From Flammeovirgaceae bacterium (GTDB taxonomy: Bacteria > Bacteroidota > Bacteroidia > Cytophagales > Cyclobacteriaceae), in the NCBI GenBank assembly GCA_015180985.1, contig CP054185.1, positions 1,178,001 to 1,242,000 on the forward strand: DNA of 64,000 bases, written 5' to 3'. The notes beneath the pieces were generated by a model that worked only from the letters and a program-made list of their open reading frames with translations, had not been told where the DNA came from and did not search any database. How positions within the stretch are numbered: the first letter of the stretch is position 1; each line of letters starts with the position of its first letter. Below are positions 35,551 to 44,312 of the stretch, in pieces. A program made the position numbers and the translations under genes.

Positions 35551-36441
35551 ATGAAGGCGATCTTATTCATTTCTTTCATAGTGGCATTTTATTGTATACT
35601 GCCATCGGGTTTTGCTCAAAGTCAGGATACCACACCTTACCGGATTGAAACAAAGGATGGGAATGAATTTATTGGCCGGATTATTCAGCAGGATCAAACC
35701 ACCATCCGGCTACAAACTGAAAAGCTGGGTGAAATAACAATTCAGAAAGCCGACATTAAAAGCATGGTTGCAATTCAAACAAAGCAAGGAAAAGATGGCA
35801 GGTACTGGTTCGATAATCCGCAGGCCACCCGGTATTTCTGGCAGCCTAACGGGTATGGACTTAAAAAAGGCGAGGCCTATTATCAAAACATATGGATTTT
35901 CTTTAACCAGGTTAGCGTAGGCGTTACTGACCACTTTAGTGTTGGGGCGGGCTTAATGCCGTTGTTTCTATTTGCGGGTGCATCCTCGCCCGCCTGGTTG
36001 ACTCCGAAATTCTCCATTCCTGTTGTCAAAGATAAATTTAATTTGGGGGCAGGCGCATTAATAGGGACTGTGCTGGGCGAGGAGAACTCAGGCTATGGTA
36101 TTACTTATGGAGTAGCCACTGTTGGCTCGCGCGATAAAAATTTCAGTTTTGGTGTGGGCTATGGCTATGCCGGAGATGACTGGGCTCAAACTCCAACGTT
36201 CACGTTAAGTGCTATGATTCGGACAGGTGAACGAGGCTATTTAGTTACTGAGAGTTACTATATCGGCTCCAGCGATGCCTCGTTGATGTTGTTTTCGGTT
36301 GGTGGAAGAAGAATCGTAAAACGGGTTGGAATTGATTTTGCGTTAATAATTCCATCGGAAACGGGAGGCGAACTGTTTGCCTTCCCAATCCTGGGTCTCA
36401 CGGTTCCGTTTGGTAATGTGCCCGGCAATGTGGTTAAGTGA
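35551..36441 (+). CDS. Outer-membrane beta-barrel-like hypothetical protein
   Basis: 296 residues from ATG 35551 with a Sec signal peptide ending at GFAQS. The mature N-terminus holds a small all-beta segment (YRIETKDGNEFIGRIIQQDQ ... TIRLQTEKLGEITI). The rest alternates polar and hydrophobic residues with many aromatics and Gly, as in an outer-membrane barrel of about 10-12 strands, ending LGLTVPFGNVPGNVVK. I recognise no specific family. Convergent with the SOD gene. Confidence 0.65.
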   Translation: MKAILFISFIVAFYCILPSGFAQSQDTTPYRIETKDGNEFIGRIIQQDQTTIRLQTEKLGEITIQKADIKSMVAIQTKQGKDGRYWFDNPQATRYFWQPNGYGLKKGEAYYQNIWIFFNQVSVGVTDHFSVGAGLMPLFLFAGASSPAWLTPKFSIPVVKDKFNLGAGALIGTVLGEENSGYGITYGVATVGSRDKNFSFGVGYGYAGDDWAQTPTFTLSAMIRTGERGYLVTESYYIGSSDASLMLFSVGGRRIVKRVGIDFALIIPSETGGELFAFPILGLTVPFGNVPGNVVK

Positions 36442-36455
36442 GTGTGTACAGCGGT

Positions 36456-37181
36456 TTAACTTAATCGTTTACCCACCTCATCCCAATTAACAACACTCCA
36501 CCAGTTTGCCACGTATTCGTTTCGCTTGTTCTGGTATTTCAGGTAATAAGCATGCTCCCAAACGTCCAAAGCTAAAAGGGGTGTGCCTTTTAGTTCACTA
36601 CTATCCATCAGCGGGTTGTCTTGGTTTGGTGTGGATCCGATTTTCAGTTTGCCATTATCATTTACGAGCCATGCCCAACCGGAGCCAAACCGGCCCATGG
36701 CGGCCGCAGAAAATTGTTCCTTAAATTTTTCGAATGACCCAAAGGCATTACTTAGTGCATCGGCAACTTTTCCGGCAGGGGCACCACTACCGCCAGGCTT
36801 CATAACCAGCCAGAAAAAATTGTGGTTCCATGCTCCACCTCCGTTGTTACGTGCCTTCGCTGAAAGACGCGAGGTGTTGGCAAAAAATTCAGTTTCCGAA
36901 GCATAGGCAATACCTTCAGCCGTAATAGCCTCATTTACATTTTTCACATACGCAGCATGATGGCGGCTGTAATGAATCTCCATGGTCAAGGCATCAATTG
37001 CCGGCTCCAACGCTGCATAGGCGTAGGGTAGGGTAATTTGCGAGAAAGTCAATGCCGGAACTGAAACAGTTTTTGCGGTAGCAGTTGCACTACAGGCCGT
37101 TTCGGCCATGATTGGCGGGGCTGCTGTGGCTACCAATGCGGCTTTAACGGCAGTTTCAATAAATTCTCTCCGGGTTTTCAT
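36456..37181 (-). CDS. Fe/Mn superoxide dismutase with Tat-type signal peptide
   Basis: 241 residues. The N-terminus TRREFIETAVKAALVATAA carries a twin-arginine motif (RREFI) and hydrophobic core, so it is probably exported folded to the periplasm. Metal ligands are His in MEIHYSRHH, His in GGGAWNHNFFW, and Asp and His in LDVWEHAYYLKY. Mature length and order match the SOD family. Mn versus Fe cannot be decided. It would remove superoxide outside the cytoplasm. Confidence 0.9.
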   Translation of the reverse strand: MKTRREFIETAVKAALVATAAPPIMAETACSATATAKTVSVPALTFSQITLPYAYAALEPAIDALTMEIHYSRHHAAYVKNVNEAITAEGIAYASETEFFANTSRLSAKARNNGGGAWNHNFFWLVMKPGGSGAPAGKVADALSNAFGSFEKFKEQFSAAAMGRFGSGWAWLVNDNGKLKIGSTPNQDNPLMDSSELKGTPLLALDVWEHAYYLKYQNKRNEYVANWWSVVNWDEVGKRLS

Positions 37182-37272
37182 AAACTGAGTTATTTTAAAT
37201 CACGTAGTTTCTTTTACAAAAGTCAATTTACCTAAAATTCCGTAGCTTGCATATAGCCCTAACACCAACCTT

Positions 37273-38247
37273 ATGAGCGATATACTGTACGAGCAGATCC
37301 CCTCATTGGATTTAGCTGACTTTACCGGCAGCGACTTGGTAAAGAAGAAAAAGTTTGTTGCCGATCTAGGCTCAGCCTATAACAATATAGGCTTTGTGGC
37401 TATCCGCAACCATTACCTGTCCGATGACTTATCCGAAAAACTGTATGCCGTTATTAAAAAATTTTTTGCCTTACCGGATGCAGTAAAGCAGAAGTACGAG
37501 ATACCCGGCCTGGCCGGCCAACGCGGGTATGTGGGCAAAGGTAAAGAACATGCCAAAGGAAGAAACACCGGTGACCTGAAAGAGTTTTATCACATCGGGC
37601 AGGAGGTAGAGGATGATGACCCAATTAAAAGGGAATATCCTGCCAATGTTTGGCCCGATGAGTTACCTGAATTTAAAGAAATCGGCTTGGAAGTTTACCG
37701 CAGGCTGGAGAAAACCGGTGTCTATATGCTTCGGGCAATTGCCCTTTATCTTGGTCTGCCCGAAAATTATTTTGATGACAAAGTGCGTCATGGCAACAGC
37801 ATTTTGCGGCCTATCCATTATTTTCCCATTACCAACCCAGAGGCAGTGCCAGCTGATGCGGTACGCGCTGCCGAGCATGGCGATATTAACCTGATTACTT
37901 TACTGATGGGAGCCAGTGCAGATGGACTGCAGGTGTTGCGCAGGGATGGGAAGTGGATACCCATTACGGCTTTGCCCGAGCAGTTGGTGGTGAACGTTGG
38001 CGATATGCTGGAGCGACACACCAATAAAAAGCTTAAGTCTACCATTCACCGGGTGGTTAATCCCCCGCGCGATAAAATGAATACTCCCAGGTATTCCATT
38101 CCGTTTTTTATGCATCCGAGAAGTGAAATGAGTTTGGCTGCAATTCCATCCTGTGTGGATAAGGACCACCCTAAATTGTGGCCTGATATTACAGCCGGAG
38201 AATTTTTGGAGGAGCGCCTGGCAGAAATCGGGTTGAAGAAAAAGTAA
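37273..38247 (+). CDS. 2-oxoglutarate/Fe(II) oxygenase, isopenicillin N synthase-like
   Basis: 324 residues. The DIOX N-terminal part (LDLADFTGSD...FVAIRNHYLSDDL) is followed by the jelly-roll with the Fe ligands HxD (EHGDINL), His in STIHRVVNPP and the 2-oxoglutarate Arg in RYSIPFFMHP. The whole layout is that of non-heme oxygenases of the IPNS/flavonol group; the substrate is unknown. The next gene, chrA, begins 21 bases later and may be cotranscribed. Confidence 0.88.
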   Translation: MSDILYEQIPSLDLADFTGSDLVKKKKFVADLGSAYNNIGFVAIRNHYLSDDLSEKLYAVIKKFFALPDAVKQKYEIPGLAGQRGYVGKGKEHAKGRNTGDLKEFYHIGQEVEDDDPIKREYPANVWPDELPEFKEIGLEVYRRLEKTGVYMLRAIALYLGLPENYFDDKVRHGNSILRPIHYFPITNPEAVPADAVRAAEHGDINLITLLMGASADGLQVLRRDGKWIPITALPEQLVVNVGDMLERHTNKKLKSTIHRVVNPPRDKMNTPRYSIPFFMHPRSEMSLAAIPSCVDKDHPKLWPDITAGEFLEERLAEIGLKKK

Positions 38248-38268
38248 ACAACCGGCTTTACTTGCGCC

Positions 38269-39456
38269 ATGTACCAGCGTGTCCGATACTACATTTTTCT
38301 GCGCGATGTATTGTGGTTGGCATTAACAGCATTCGGAGGGCCGCAAGCTCACCTGGCTCACTTTCAGCGGGTATTGGTAAATAGACGCAAGTATCTTACT
38401 GAGGCTGAACTGATGGAGCTTAACTCACTCTGTCAGATACTGCCCGGACCCAGTTCTACACAAACTCTTACTGCAGTTGGGTTTAAAATTGGTGGTCCCA
38501 ACCTGGCGTACCTTACCTTATTGGTATGGGCATTACCCTCGGTGCTTTTCATGGCCATGATGGGTGTGTTGCTTTCAAACATTCAGGAGAAAAACTGGTC
38601 ATTGGAATTCACCCGTTTTATTCAGCCTATGGCCGTGGGCTTTGTAAGCTATGCTGCCTATATCATTAGTTTAAAAACAGTTTACACCAAAACCGGAATC
38701 GTTTTGATGATAGCCGCTGCATTAGCTTCATACTTTATTCAAACTCCGTTTGTCTTTCCGGTTATCCTGCTGGTATCCGGCCTGGTTACTGCACTCAAGT
38801 ATAAAGAGCATCCTAAAGAAGCAAAAAAGAAGTTAGAGATTCCCTGGGCAAACTTTTTTTTGTGGATAGGCGTGTTACTATTAGCGGCCGGGCTGGGTGC
38901 TGTTACCGGTGCCTTGCCAATTCGGTTGTTCGAAAATTTTTATCGTAACGGCAGCCTGATTTTCGGAGGCGGACAGGTGCTGACACCATTGCTTTATACC
39001 GAGTTTGTGCAGTACGCCCCCAAGCAATACCTAACTTCGCAAGAGTTTCTTTCAGGCTATGCGGTTGTGCAGTCGCTGCCCGGGCCCGTGTTTTCATTCA
39101 GCGCTTTTATCGGTTCGCTGGCTATGCGCGAGTATGGCTTTGCCGGTGAACTTGTCGGTGCGTTTATGTCGGCTGCGGGAATATTTTTGCCGGGTACTTT
39201 TTTGATATTTTTTGTTATCCGCATCTGGGATAGTTTAAAAAAATACCGGGCAATCCGGGCATCACTGGAAGGTGTTACCGCAGCCAGTGCCGGGTTGGTG
39301 GCTGCTGCAGCAGTTATTCTGTTTCAGCCCCTACAGAACACGGTGTTGAATTTCTCAGTTACCATAGGCACGTTTGCGGTGCTGGCATTTACCCGAATTC
39401 CTTCCCCGATAATTATTCTGTTAGGATTTGCTTTAGGGTTTATTATTAAGCAATAA
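38269..39456 (+). CDS. chrA: Chromate transporter ChrA
   Basis: 395 residues with two homologous CHR domains. The first has FGGPQAHLAHF and QILPGPSSTQ, the second FGGGQVLTPL and QSLPGPVFSFSAFIG. About ten membrane segments. In characterised members it exports chromate across the inner membrane; many homologues, including perhaps this one, may carry other anions. Followed by a bidirectional terminator. Confidence 0.9.
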   Translation: MYQRVRYYIFLRDVLWLALTAFGGPQAHLAHFQRVLVNRRKYLTEAELMELNSLCQILPGPSSTQTLTAVGFKIGGPNLAYLTLLVWALPSVLFMAMMGVLLSNIQEKNWSLEFTRFIQPMAVGFVSYAAYIISLKTVYTKTGIVLMIAAALASYFIQTPFVFPVILLVSGLVTALKYKEHPKEAKKKLEIPWANFFLWIGVLLLAAGLGAVTGALPIRLFENFYRNGSLIFGGGQVLTPLLYTEFVQYAPKQYLTSQEFLSGYAVVQSLPGPVFSFSAFIGSLAMREYGFAGELVGAFMSAAGIFLPGTFLIFFVIRIWDSLKKYRAIRASLEGVTAASAGLVAAAAVILFQPLQNTVLNFSVTIGTFAVLAFTRIPSPIIILLGFALGFIIKQ

Positions 39457-39458
39457 AA

Positions 39459-39483
39459 AAAGCCCGGCACTGCACCGGGCTTT
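39459..39483. terminator. Bidirectional terminator between chrA and tonB
   Basis: AAAGCCCGG (39459-39467) pairs perfectly with CCGGGCTTT (39475-39483), 7-base loop, with an A run on the left and a T-rich stretch on the right. It can serve both convergent genes. Confidence 0.85.
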
Positions 39484-39508
39484 GCATTTTGGTTAACGTA
39501 CCCTCTAA

Positions 39509-40186
39509 TTATCCGAGTTTAAAAATAATCGGTACTACGTAACGTTGGCGCACCGGCTTACCGCGTTGCTTGCCTGGATTCCACGGGGGTGCACTCTGTA
39601 CCACCCGTACCGCTTCCTCATCGCAACCGGCACCAATGCCTTTTATAGCTTTTACATCTTGTATGGAACCATCGCGGTTAATTACAAACTCCACGAATAC
39701 CTTACCCTCAATACCCATCCTGCGGGCCTGGGCCGGATATTTCATTTTGTCTTGTACATACTTGTAGAAGGCAGCCATTCCTCCTTTCGGTGTGGCCGAT
39801 TCTTCCACCACCAGGAAAATCTGGTCAACATCTTCTTTCTCTTCAACCACCGGGGCAATGGTTATTTCTTCAACCTTGGTGTCGGTGGTTACTTCAACGT
39901 CAAATTCAACCTTGATATCTTCTTTTATTTCTTCCTCGTCAGGAACCTCAATAATCTGAGGCTGCTGAATTTTCGGGGGGGGTGGCGGAGGTTGCTCCGT
40001 AGGGGGTACTTCCAGTATTTCCTCTACCGCATTGGTATTCTTGCCCAGGTTTTTCAGGTCGGTGTCATCGTACGACCGGAATTCGAAGGCCATTACAACG
40101 ATAATCAACGTGATAACCAACCCGATGTTAAAAAACAACCAGGATTTGTTGGTTAAATCCGCTTTTTCTGTCTTTTTAGGTTCCAT
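39509..40186 (-). CDS. TonB-family energy transducer
   Basis: 225 residues from ATG 40186 (MEPKKTE). One inner-membrane helix (about 17-37), a proline/acidic periplasmic linker (EQPPPPPPKI...DEEEIKEDIKVEFD), and the C-terminal TonB domain (YPAQARRMGIEGKVFVEFVI, then RVVQSAPPWNPG). It passes energy from an ExbBD motor to TonB-dependent receptors such as the one at 52640. ExbB/ExbD genes are not beside it. Confidence 0.9.
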   Translation of the reverse strand: MEPKKTEKADLTNKSWLFFNIGLVITLIIVVMAFEFRSYDDTDLKNLGKNTNAVEEILEVPPTEQPPPPPPKIQQPQIIEVPDEEEIKEDIKVEFDVEVTTDTKVEEITIAPVVEEKEDVDQIFLVVEESATPKGGMAAFYKYVQDKMKYPAQARRMGIEGKVFVEFVINRDGSIQDVKAIKGIGAGCDEEAVRVVQSAPPWNPGKQRGKPVRQRYVVPIIFKLG

Positions 40187-40255
40187 AGGTTCAGCAATTT
40201 GACAATAGAACGCCAAATATAGAAAAAGGTCACAAACCGGGGATAAGAAAATTGG

Positions 40256-40984
40256 CTATTTCCGGGTACCGTAAAATATCGTCAGATAAAGGGTGGGAAA
40301 AACCGAATATTTTTTGGCGGTAGGGATAAATTCGATGGATTTGGTATAAGCATCAATTAAAAAACCCGCTTCAAAACCTGTAACCGAACTTTTTATATCA
40401 CCCATTTCAAAGTTCAAGGCTGCTTTAAAGTTACCGCCAAGAACAGCATCCGATTGGCCAAGCCCCTCCAATAATCGTCCGGTACCCCAGATTTGCTCAA
40501 TGGGAATGCTTAAATCGTATTGTTTGCGTAGGGTTAAAAAACCATTGTTGTCAACGGAATATTCTACATAGTACGGGGCAACCAAACCCAGGCTTGGGCC
40601 CGCTGCAAACACGGCCTTTATTTCTACGCCCTGCTGGGGTGCTTTTTTAAATAAGATAAAATCGCGGCCGTACTGAAGCCGAAAGGCATATAGGTAGTTG
40701 CTCTTTCCGAGGATGAAGAAGTTGCCCGTAGCGTACGAATTAAATCGAAGTTCCTGAGGGTGTTTAACATTCATTATTTCCAGCCCGTAGGTTTCCAGCA
40801 TCCGGTCATTCAGTTTGCGGGACTTTTTAAACATAAATCCACCAATCAGGCCGCCTGCTGTATTTTTGTTGATGCCCCATACGAATTCCGACTGGTATTC
40901 GTAGCTATCCTGGGTTTGGCTATACGCCAGCCCCGCCAGGGCTGTTAACAATAAAATCAATAATCTGACTAGTAATTCACGCAT
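40256..40984 (-). CDS. Exported hypothetical protein, likely beta-barrel
   Basis: 242 residues from ATG 40984 with a signal peptide ending LAYSQTQ. The rest is beta-rich with aromatic-ended strands (GGFMFKK, YAFRLQYGRDFILF, PTLYLTIFYG), suggesting an outer-membrane barrel. Conserved in Bacteroidota as far as I recall, no known role. Transcribed away from the OsmC gene, 65 bases apart. Confidence 0.65.
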   Translation of the reverse strand: MRELLVRLLILLLTALAGLAYSQTQDSYEYQSEFVWGINKNTAGGLIGGFMFKKSRKLNDRMLETYGLEIMNVKHPQELRFNSYATGNFFILGKSNYLYAFRLQYGRDFILFKKAPQQGVEIKAVFAAGPSLGLVAPYYVEYSVDNNGFLTLRKQYDLSIPIEQIWGTGRLLEGLGQSDAVLGGNFKAALNFEMGDIKSSVTGFEAGFLIDAYTKSIEFIPTAKKYSVFPTLYLTIFYGTRK

Positions 40985-41049
40985 TGTTAGCAACTTGCCG
41001 TGTATTAGTTGGTTTCAAAATAACGCAAAATTTACGGATAAGTTATTGT

Positions 41050-41454
41050 ATGAGTACCCTTACCAATACCTACCAGGGTGGGTTACGCACCACCTTAACA
41101 CATACCCGTTCGGGGCAATCGTTCATTTCAGATGCCCCACCGGATAACATGGGTAAAGGCGAAGCCTTTAGCCCAACCGATTTGGTTTGCGCGGCCCTGA
41201 GTTCATGCATGCTCACCACCATGGGTATTGTAGCTGAACGCGAACAGATTGATATGACCGGCATGAGAACAGCGGTAGTAAAAATAATGGCTTCAAATCC
41301 TCGTAAAATTGCTGAAATACAAATAACGCTGTCGCACCCGAACCTGAAAGCTACTGAAGCACAGAAGCAAAAACTCAGAAATACGGCCCTATCCTGCCCG
41401 GTGGCGTTAAGCCTTCATGACTCAGTTAAACAAACTGTGGTTTTTAACTTCTGA
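41050..41454 (+). CDS. OsmC/Ohr family protein
   Basis: 134 residues from ATG 41050. Two peroxidatic/resolving cysteines sit in LSSCMLTTMG and LSCPVALSLH. OsmC proteins reduce organic peroxides with small thiols or lipoyl partners. The subgroup with this sequence is of uncertain substrate. Convergent with, and overlapping by 11 bases, the YtxJ-like gene. Confidence 0.87.
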   Translation: MSTLTNTYQGGLRTTLTHTRSGQSFISDAPPDNMGKGEAFSPTDLVCAALSSCMLTTMGIVAEREQIDMTGMRTAVVKIMASNPRKIAEIQITLSHPNLKATEAQKQKLRNTALSCPVALSLHDSVKQTVVFNF

Positions 41455-41779
41455 CGGCCTTTAAAAGCTGTTCGTACTGAATTTCGAAGTGCGAGGCGTG
41501 GTAAATGGTTTTGCCATTGCGAATGATAAGTGCCTGCGGAGACTCGTGCGGCACGCCAAACAACCCGGTAATCTTATCGGAAATGTTCCGGTAGGAAAGT
41601 AAATCGAGAAAGTAGGGTGTAATGCCTCGCATTTCTTCTGTGTTCCAGTTTCTTTCTAACCGGTTAAGTACTGCGTTGCTGATAGAGCAGCGGGTGCTGT
41701 GTTTAAAAATGAGGGTTAATTCGCTGGCCTGCTGCAGGCGGATTAATTGCGAAGAATCGGTTAAATAATTCCAGTTCAT
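41444..41779 (-). CDS. Bacillithiol-system redox protein, YtxJ/DUF2847 family
   Basis: 111 residues from ATG 41779. Thioredoxin-like fold with a single-Cys active site KHSTRCSIS and the cis-Pro region VPHESPQALII. YtxJ-type proteins are thought to be bacilliredoxins acting with bacillithiol; bshC in this same window supports that thiol. The start lies 2 bases after the stop of the large repetitive secreted protein, so the two are cotranscribed. Confidence 0.82.
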   Translation of the reverse strand: MNWNYLTDSSQLIRLQQASELTLIFKHSTRCSISNAVLNRLERNWNTEEMRGITPYFLDLLSYRNISDKITGLFGVPHESPQALIIRNGKTIYHASHFEIQYEQLLKAVRS

Positions 41780-41781
41780 AT

Positions 41782-44247
41782 TTAGTCGTACCACAAACCC
41801 TGCTCGCGTTTGTCAAAGCGCGGTTTTCTGATTTTTTCTTTCAGGTTGTCGGGCTGGGTTTCGTTTTTACGGAATAAACGCGCCCACCAGAGTTTAAAGT
41901 TCGTAAGGAAGTCTTTTTCTTCTTTAACATTATTCTTGTTGGTTTTTACAAACTGGGCATCGGGGTGATAATCCTTTTTGCCAAACAGATCGAATTTCCT
42001 CATGCGTATGTTACCCTGGTAGTCCGTTACGCGGGCAAAGGCTTTACCGGGTTCGCGCACATTCAAAGCTTCTTTATCGCTGCTGGGGTTGTGCTTGTAA
42101 TCCCAGGTGAGTTTCGAAACTTTGTAATATTCACTTGCTTTAAGGGAGGTTTTAGATGCTGCAATACCAGGCAATGAACCTTTGGCGGCTAAGGGCTTCG
42201 TTTTATAATCGCCCTCTTTCACGCGCACCTGGAGTCCGGTGATTTCTGCATTGTATTTGGAAGGCTTTAACTTTCGCAAGGCTTCTTCGTCAGCATTTTT
42301 GTTTTCAACATAGCGTGATCGTTTTACCCGTACCTGGAGTCCATCCACTTCATAGGTGGTTTTATCCGGCCGTGATTTTTTGATGGCTTCGTCAACCTGA
42401 TTGGGATTCTTTAGGTAGTTTCGTTTAAAGCGCAACAGGCGCGTATAACCGGTAAATTCTTCGCCCTGGTTGCGCATATCAGGGTGCAAATCAAACTGAC
42501 GGTATTTTCCGGGAAAGCCACCCACTTCCTTGCTCGGTTCTTTTTTGTCTACTTTCAGGTTGCCCTGGTAGCGCCCGGCCCGGGCTGCGCGTTCATCGGG
42601 TGTGCGTACAGGAATAGGCTGCTCATTGTTATTCCACAACTTACCACTCACGCTGCCTCCGCCTTTCTTTGGTTGTTTGGCTTTATAAGTTCCGGTAAAC
42701 TCTTCACCCTGGTTACGCATGCTGGGTTTTAAGTCGAACTGTTTGTATTTGCCGGGAAAGTATCCGAGTTCTTTTTGGGGTGTTTTAACCGGAATGGGCT
42801 GTTCGCGGTTGTTCCAGAGTTTGCCGCTTACGCTGCCGCCACCTTTAAGTGGTTTTTTTGCTTTAATGTATCCGGTAAAATCGCCACCCTGTGCATCAAA
42901 GGTTTTTCTTCCTTTAATATTTCCCTGGTAGGTATCAATTCCTTTTGCCCCGATGCCGGGTGTTCTTCCCTGAACAGGTGTTTGCCGGTTGTTCCACAGT
43001 TTACCGCTCACGCTGCCTCCGCCCTTTAGTGGTTTGCGCGCTTTTATATAGCCAGAAAAATCGCCACCCTGCGCGTCAAAGGTTTTTCTTCCTTTAATGT
43101 TTCCCTGGTAGGTATCAATTCCTTTTGCCCCGATGCCGGGTGCGCGTCCCTGAACCGGCATTGTGCCGGGCCGCTTTTCGCCTGAGCGTGTTGCCGACTT
43201 ATAGCCTCCACCGGGAATCGTTCCTTTGTACGGTTTGTCGCCAAAACGATCCCTTCGTACAGGCAGCGGATAAACCGGTTGGCCTGCTTCAAGTTTGCCG
43301 CGGCTTGAGAAGTTCCGGCCGCGTATTCTACGGCCGCTGATGTCGCCTTTCCAAGCGCGACTTTCACGGGTGGCAGTTACATACCGTCCACCAGCCGGGC
43401 CTTTGTATGGTTTGTCGCCTATGCGCTTGCGACCATAATAAGGTGTTGTGGTTGGTTTGATAACTTTTGGCCGGGGTGTTTCGTAATTTTTTGTTCGAAG
43501 CCTGCGCCCTGAAATGTCACCGGTATAAGCACGTTCACCTTTTTGTTTGCGGTTCCAGAAGCCTGCATAAGGGTTTATGCTTTTGCGGGCGATATAGGCA
43601 CTGGAGGCAGATGCCGGAACAACCCTGCGGCTACGAGGCGGTTTTTGTAAACTGGCTGAACGCTGATTGCGGGCCACGTAGCTTTTGTTTGAAACTGCCG
43701 GTTGCTCTGTTTTACCCGGTTTGCGCGAGGGGTTATGAACAAAGCGGCCGGATTGCGGGTACACGTTGCGTGTGCGGCCCGTGGCTGATCGCACAGTGAC
43801 GCGTTTTGGTGAAACTGCCCGCCATTTAGTTTGAGGATCTTTTGCATTAGTGCGAACATAAGGCCCTCGCTGTGGGTAAACATTTCGGGTTTGGCCGGTA
43901 GCCGTTCGTACCTGAACACGATTGCCTGCGGCATTGCCTTGCCAGGCTTTTTCTTTGCCCGGTGTGCTTTTATAAATCGGACGTAAAGGTTTGCCGGGTT
44001 TTCCGCTTTGCGAGGCGCTTGTTGCCTTTGATTTGCCTTTGGGTGTTATGCGTTTTGCGCTGGTGCTTTTGCTCTTTGCTTTCTTGGGTTTGGCTTTGAA
44101 ACGCGTTTCACGCGAAGGTTTGCCGGGTTCATCACCTTTAGTGTTTTGTGCAAGTAACGGGCTTGCAAACGCCATTGTCACAATCAGAACTATTGCGTAA
44201 GGCACGCGTACCTGTGGGTGGATAATATGCTCCTTGACGAGGCTCAA
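41782..44247 (-). CDS. Large basic repetitive secreted protein
   Basis: 821 residues with a signal peptide ending SPLLAQN. Very basic, Lys/Arg/Gly/Pro-rich and low in hydrophobics. Residues about 360-600 are built of repeats: a 60-residue unit (PVQGRAPGIGAKGIDTY..., ending GGGSVSGKLWNN) occurs twice almost identically, with more diverged copies after it (FPGKYKQFDL, EEFTGTYKAKQ). Earlier repeats have GDISGRR and RRVR-like elements; later ones 'LQVRVK..Y' units. I know no function; it could be an extracellular matrix or polymer-binding protein. It is followed directly by the YtxJ-like gene. Confidence 0.75.
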   Translation of the reverse strand: MSLVKEHIIHPQVRVPYAIVLIVTMAFASPLLAQNTKGDEPGKPSRETRFKAKPKKAKSKSTSAKRITPKGKSKATSASQSGKPGKPLRPIYKSTPGKEKAWQGNAAGNRVQVRTATGQTRNVYPQRGPYVRTNAKDPQTKWRAVSPKRVTVRSATGRTRNVYPQSGRFVHNPSRKPGKTEQPAVSNKSYVARNQRSASLQKPPRSRRVVPASASSAYIARKSINPYAGFWNRKQKGERAYTGDISGRRLRTKNYETPRPKVIKPTTTPYYGRKRIGDKPYKGPAGGRYVTATRESRAWKGDISGRRIRGRNFSSRGKLEAGQPVYPLPVRRDRFGDKPYKGTIPGGGYKSATRSGEKRPGTMPVQGRAPGIGAKGIDTYQGNIKGRKTFDAQGGDFSGYIKARKPLKGGGSVSGKLWNNRQTPVQGRTPGIGAKGIDTYQGNIKGRKTFDAQGGDFTGYIKAKKPLKGGGSVSGKLWNNREQPIPVKTPQKELGYFPGKYKQFDLKPSMRNQGEEFTGTYKAKQPKKGGGSVSGKLWNNNEQPIPVRTPDERAARAGRYQGNLKVDKKEPSKEVGGFPGKYRQFDLHPDMRNQGEEFTGYTRLLRFKRNYLKNPNQVDEAIKKSRPDKTTYEVDGLQVRVKRSRYVENKNADEEALRKLKPSKYNAEITGLQVRVKEGDYKTKPLAAKGSLPGIAASKTSLKASEYYKVSKLTWDYKHNPSSDKEALNVREPGKAFARVTDYQGNIRMRKFDLFGKKDYHPDAQFVKTNKNNVKEEKDFLTNFKLWWARLFRKNETQPDNLKEKIRKPRFDKREQGLWYD
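42780..43140. repeat. 180-bp tandem duplication inside the repetitive protein gene
   Basis: The stretch starting GGTTTTTCTTCCTTTAAT at 42901 returns almost unchanged at 43081, exactly 180 bases later, and the flanking parts match likewise. Two near-identical units lie in tandem, and diverged ones continue at lower coordinates. Copy number would change protein length by 60 residues without breaking the frame. Confidence 0.8.
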
Positions 44248-44312
44248 AAAATAGTGATAAAGCAGGCTAAGGTACGAAAAACGCGCAATTTGCCGGATTA
44301 TAAAACCTTTTG

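Noticed and set aside
41782-44247. CRISPR array or other non-coding repeat array in the 60-residue repeat region
   Set aside because: The period is 180 bp, the frame is open throughout and the translation has a signal peptide; there are no spacer-like unique segments of constant size.
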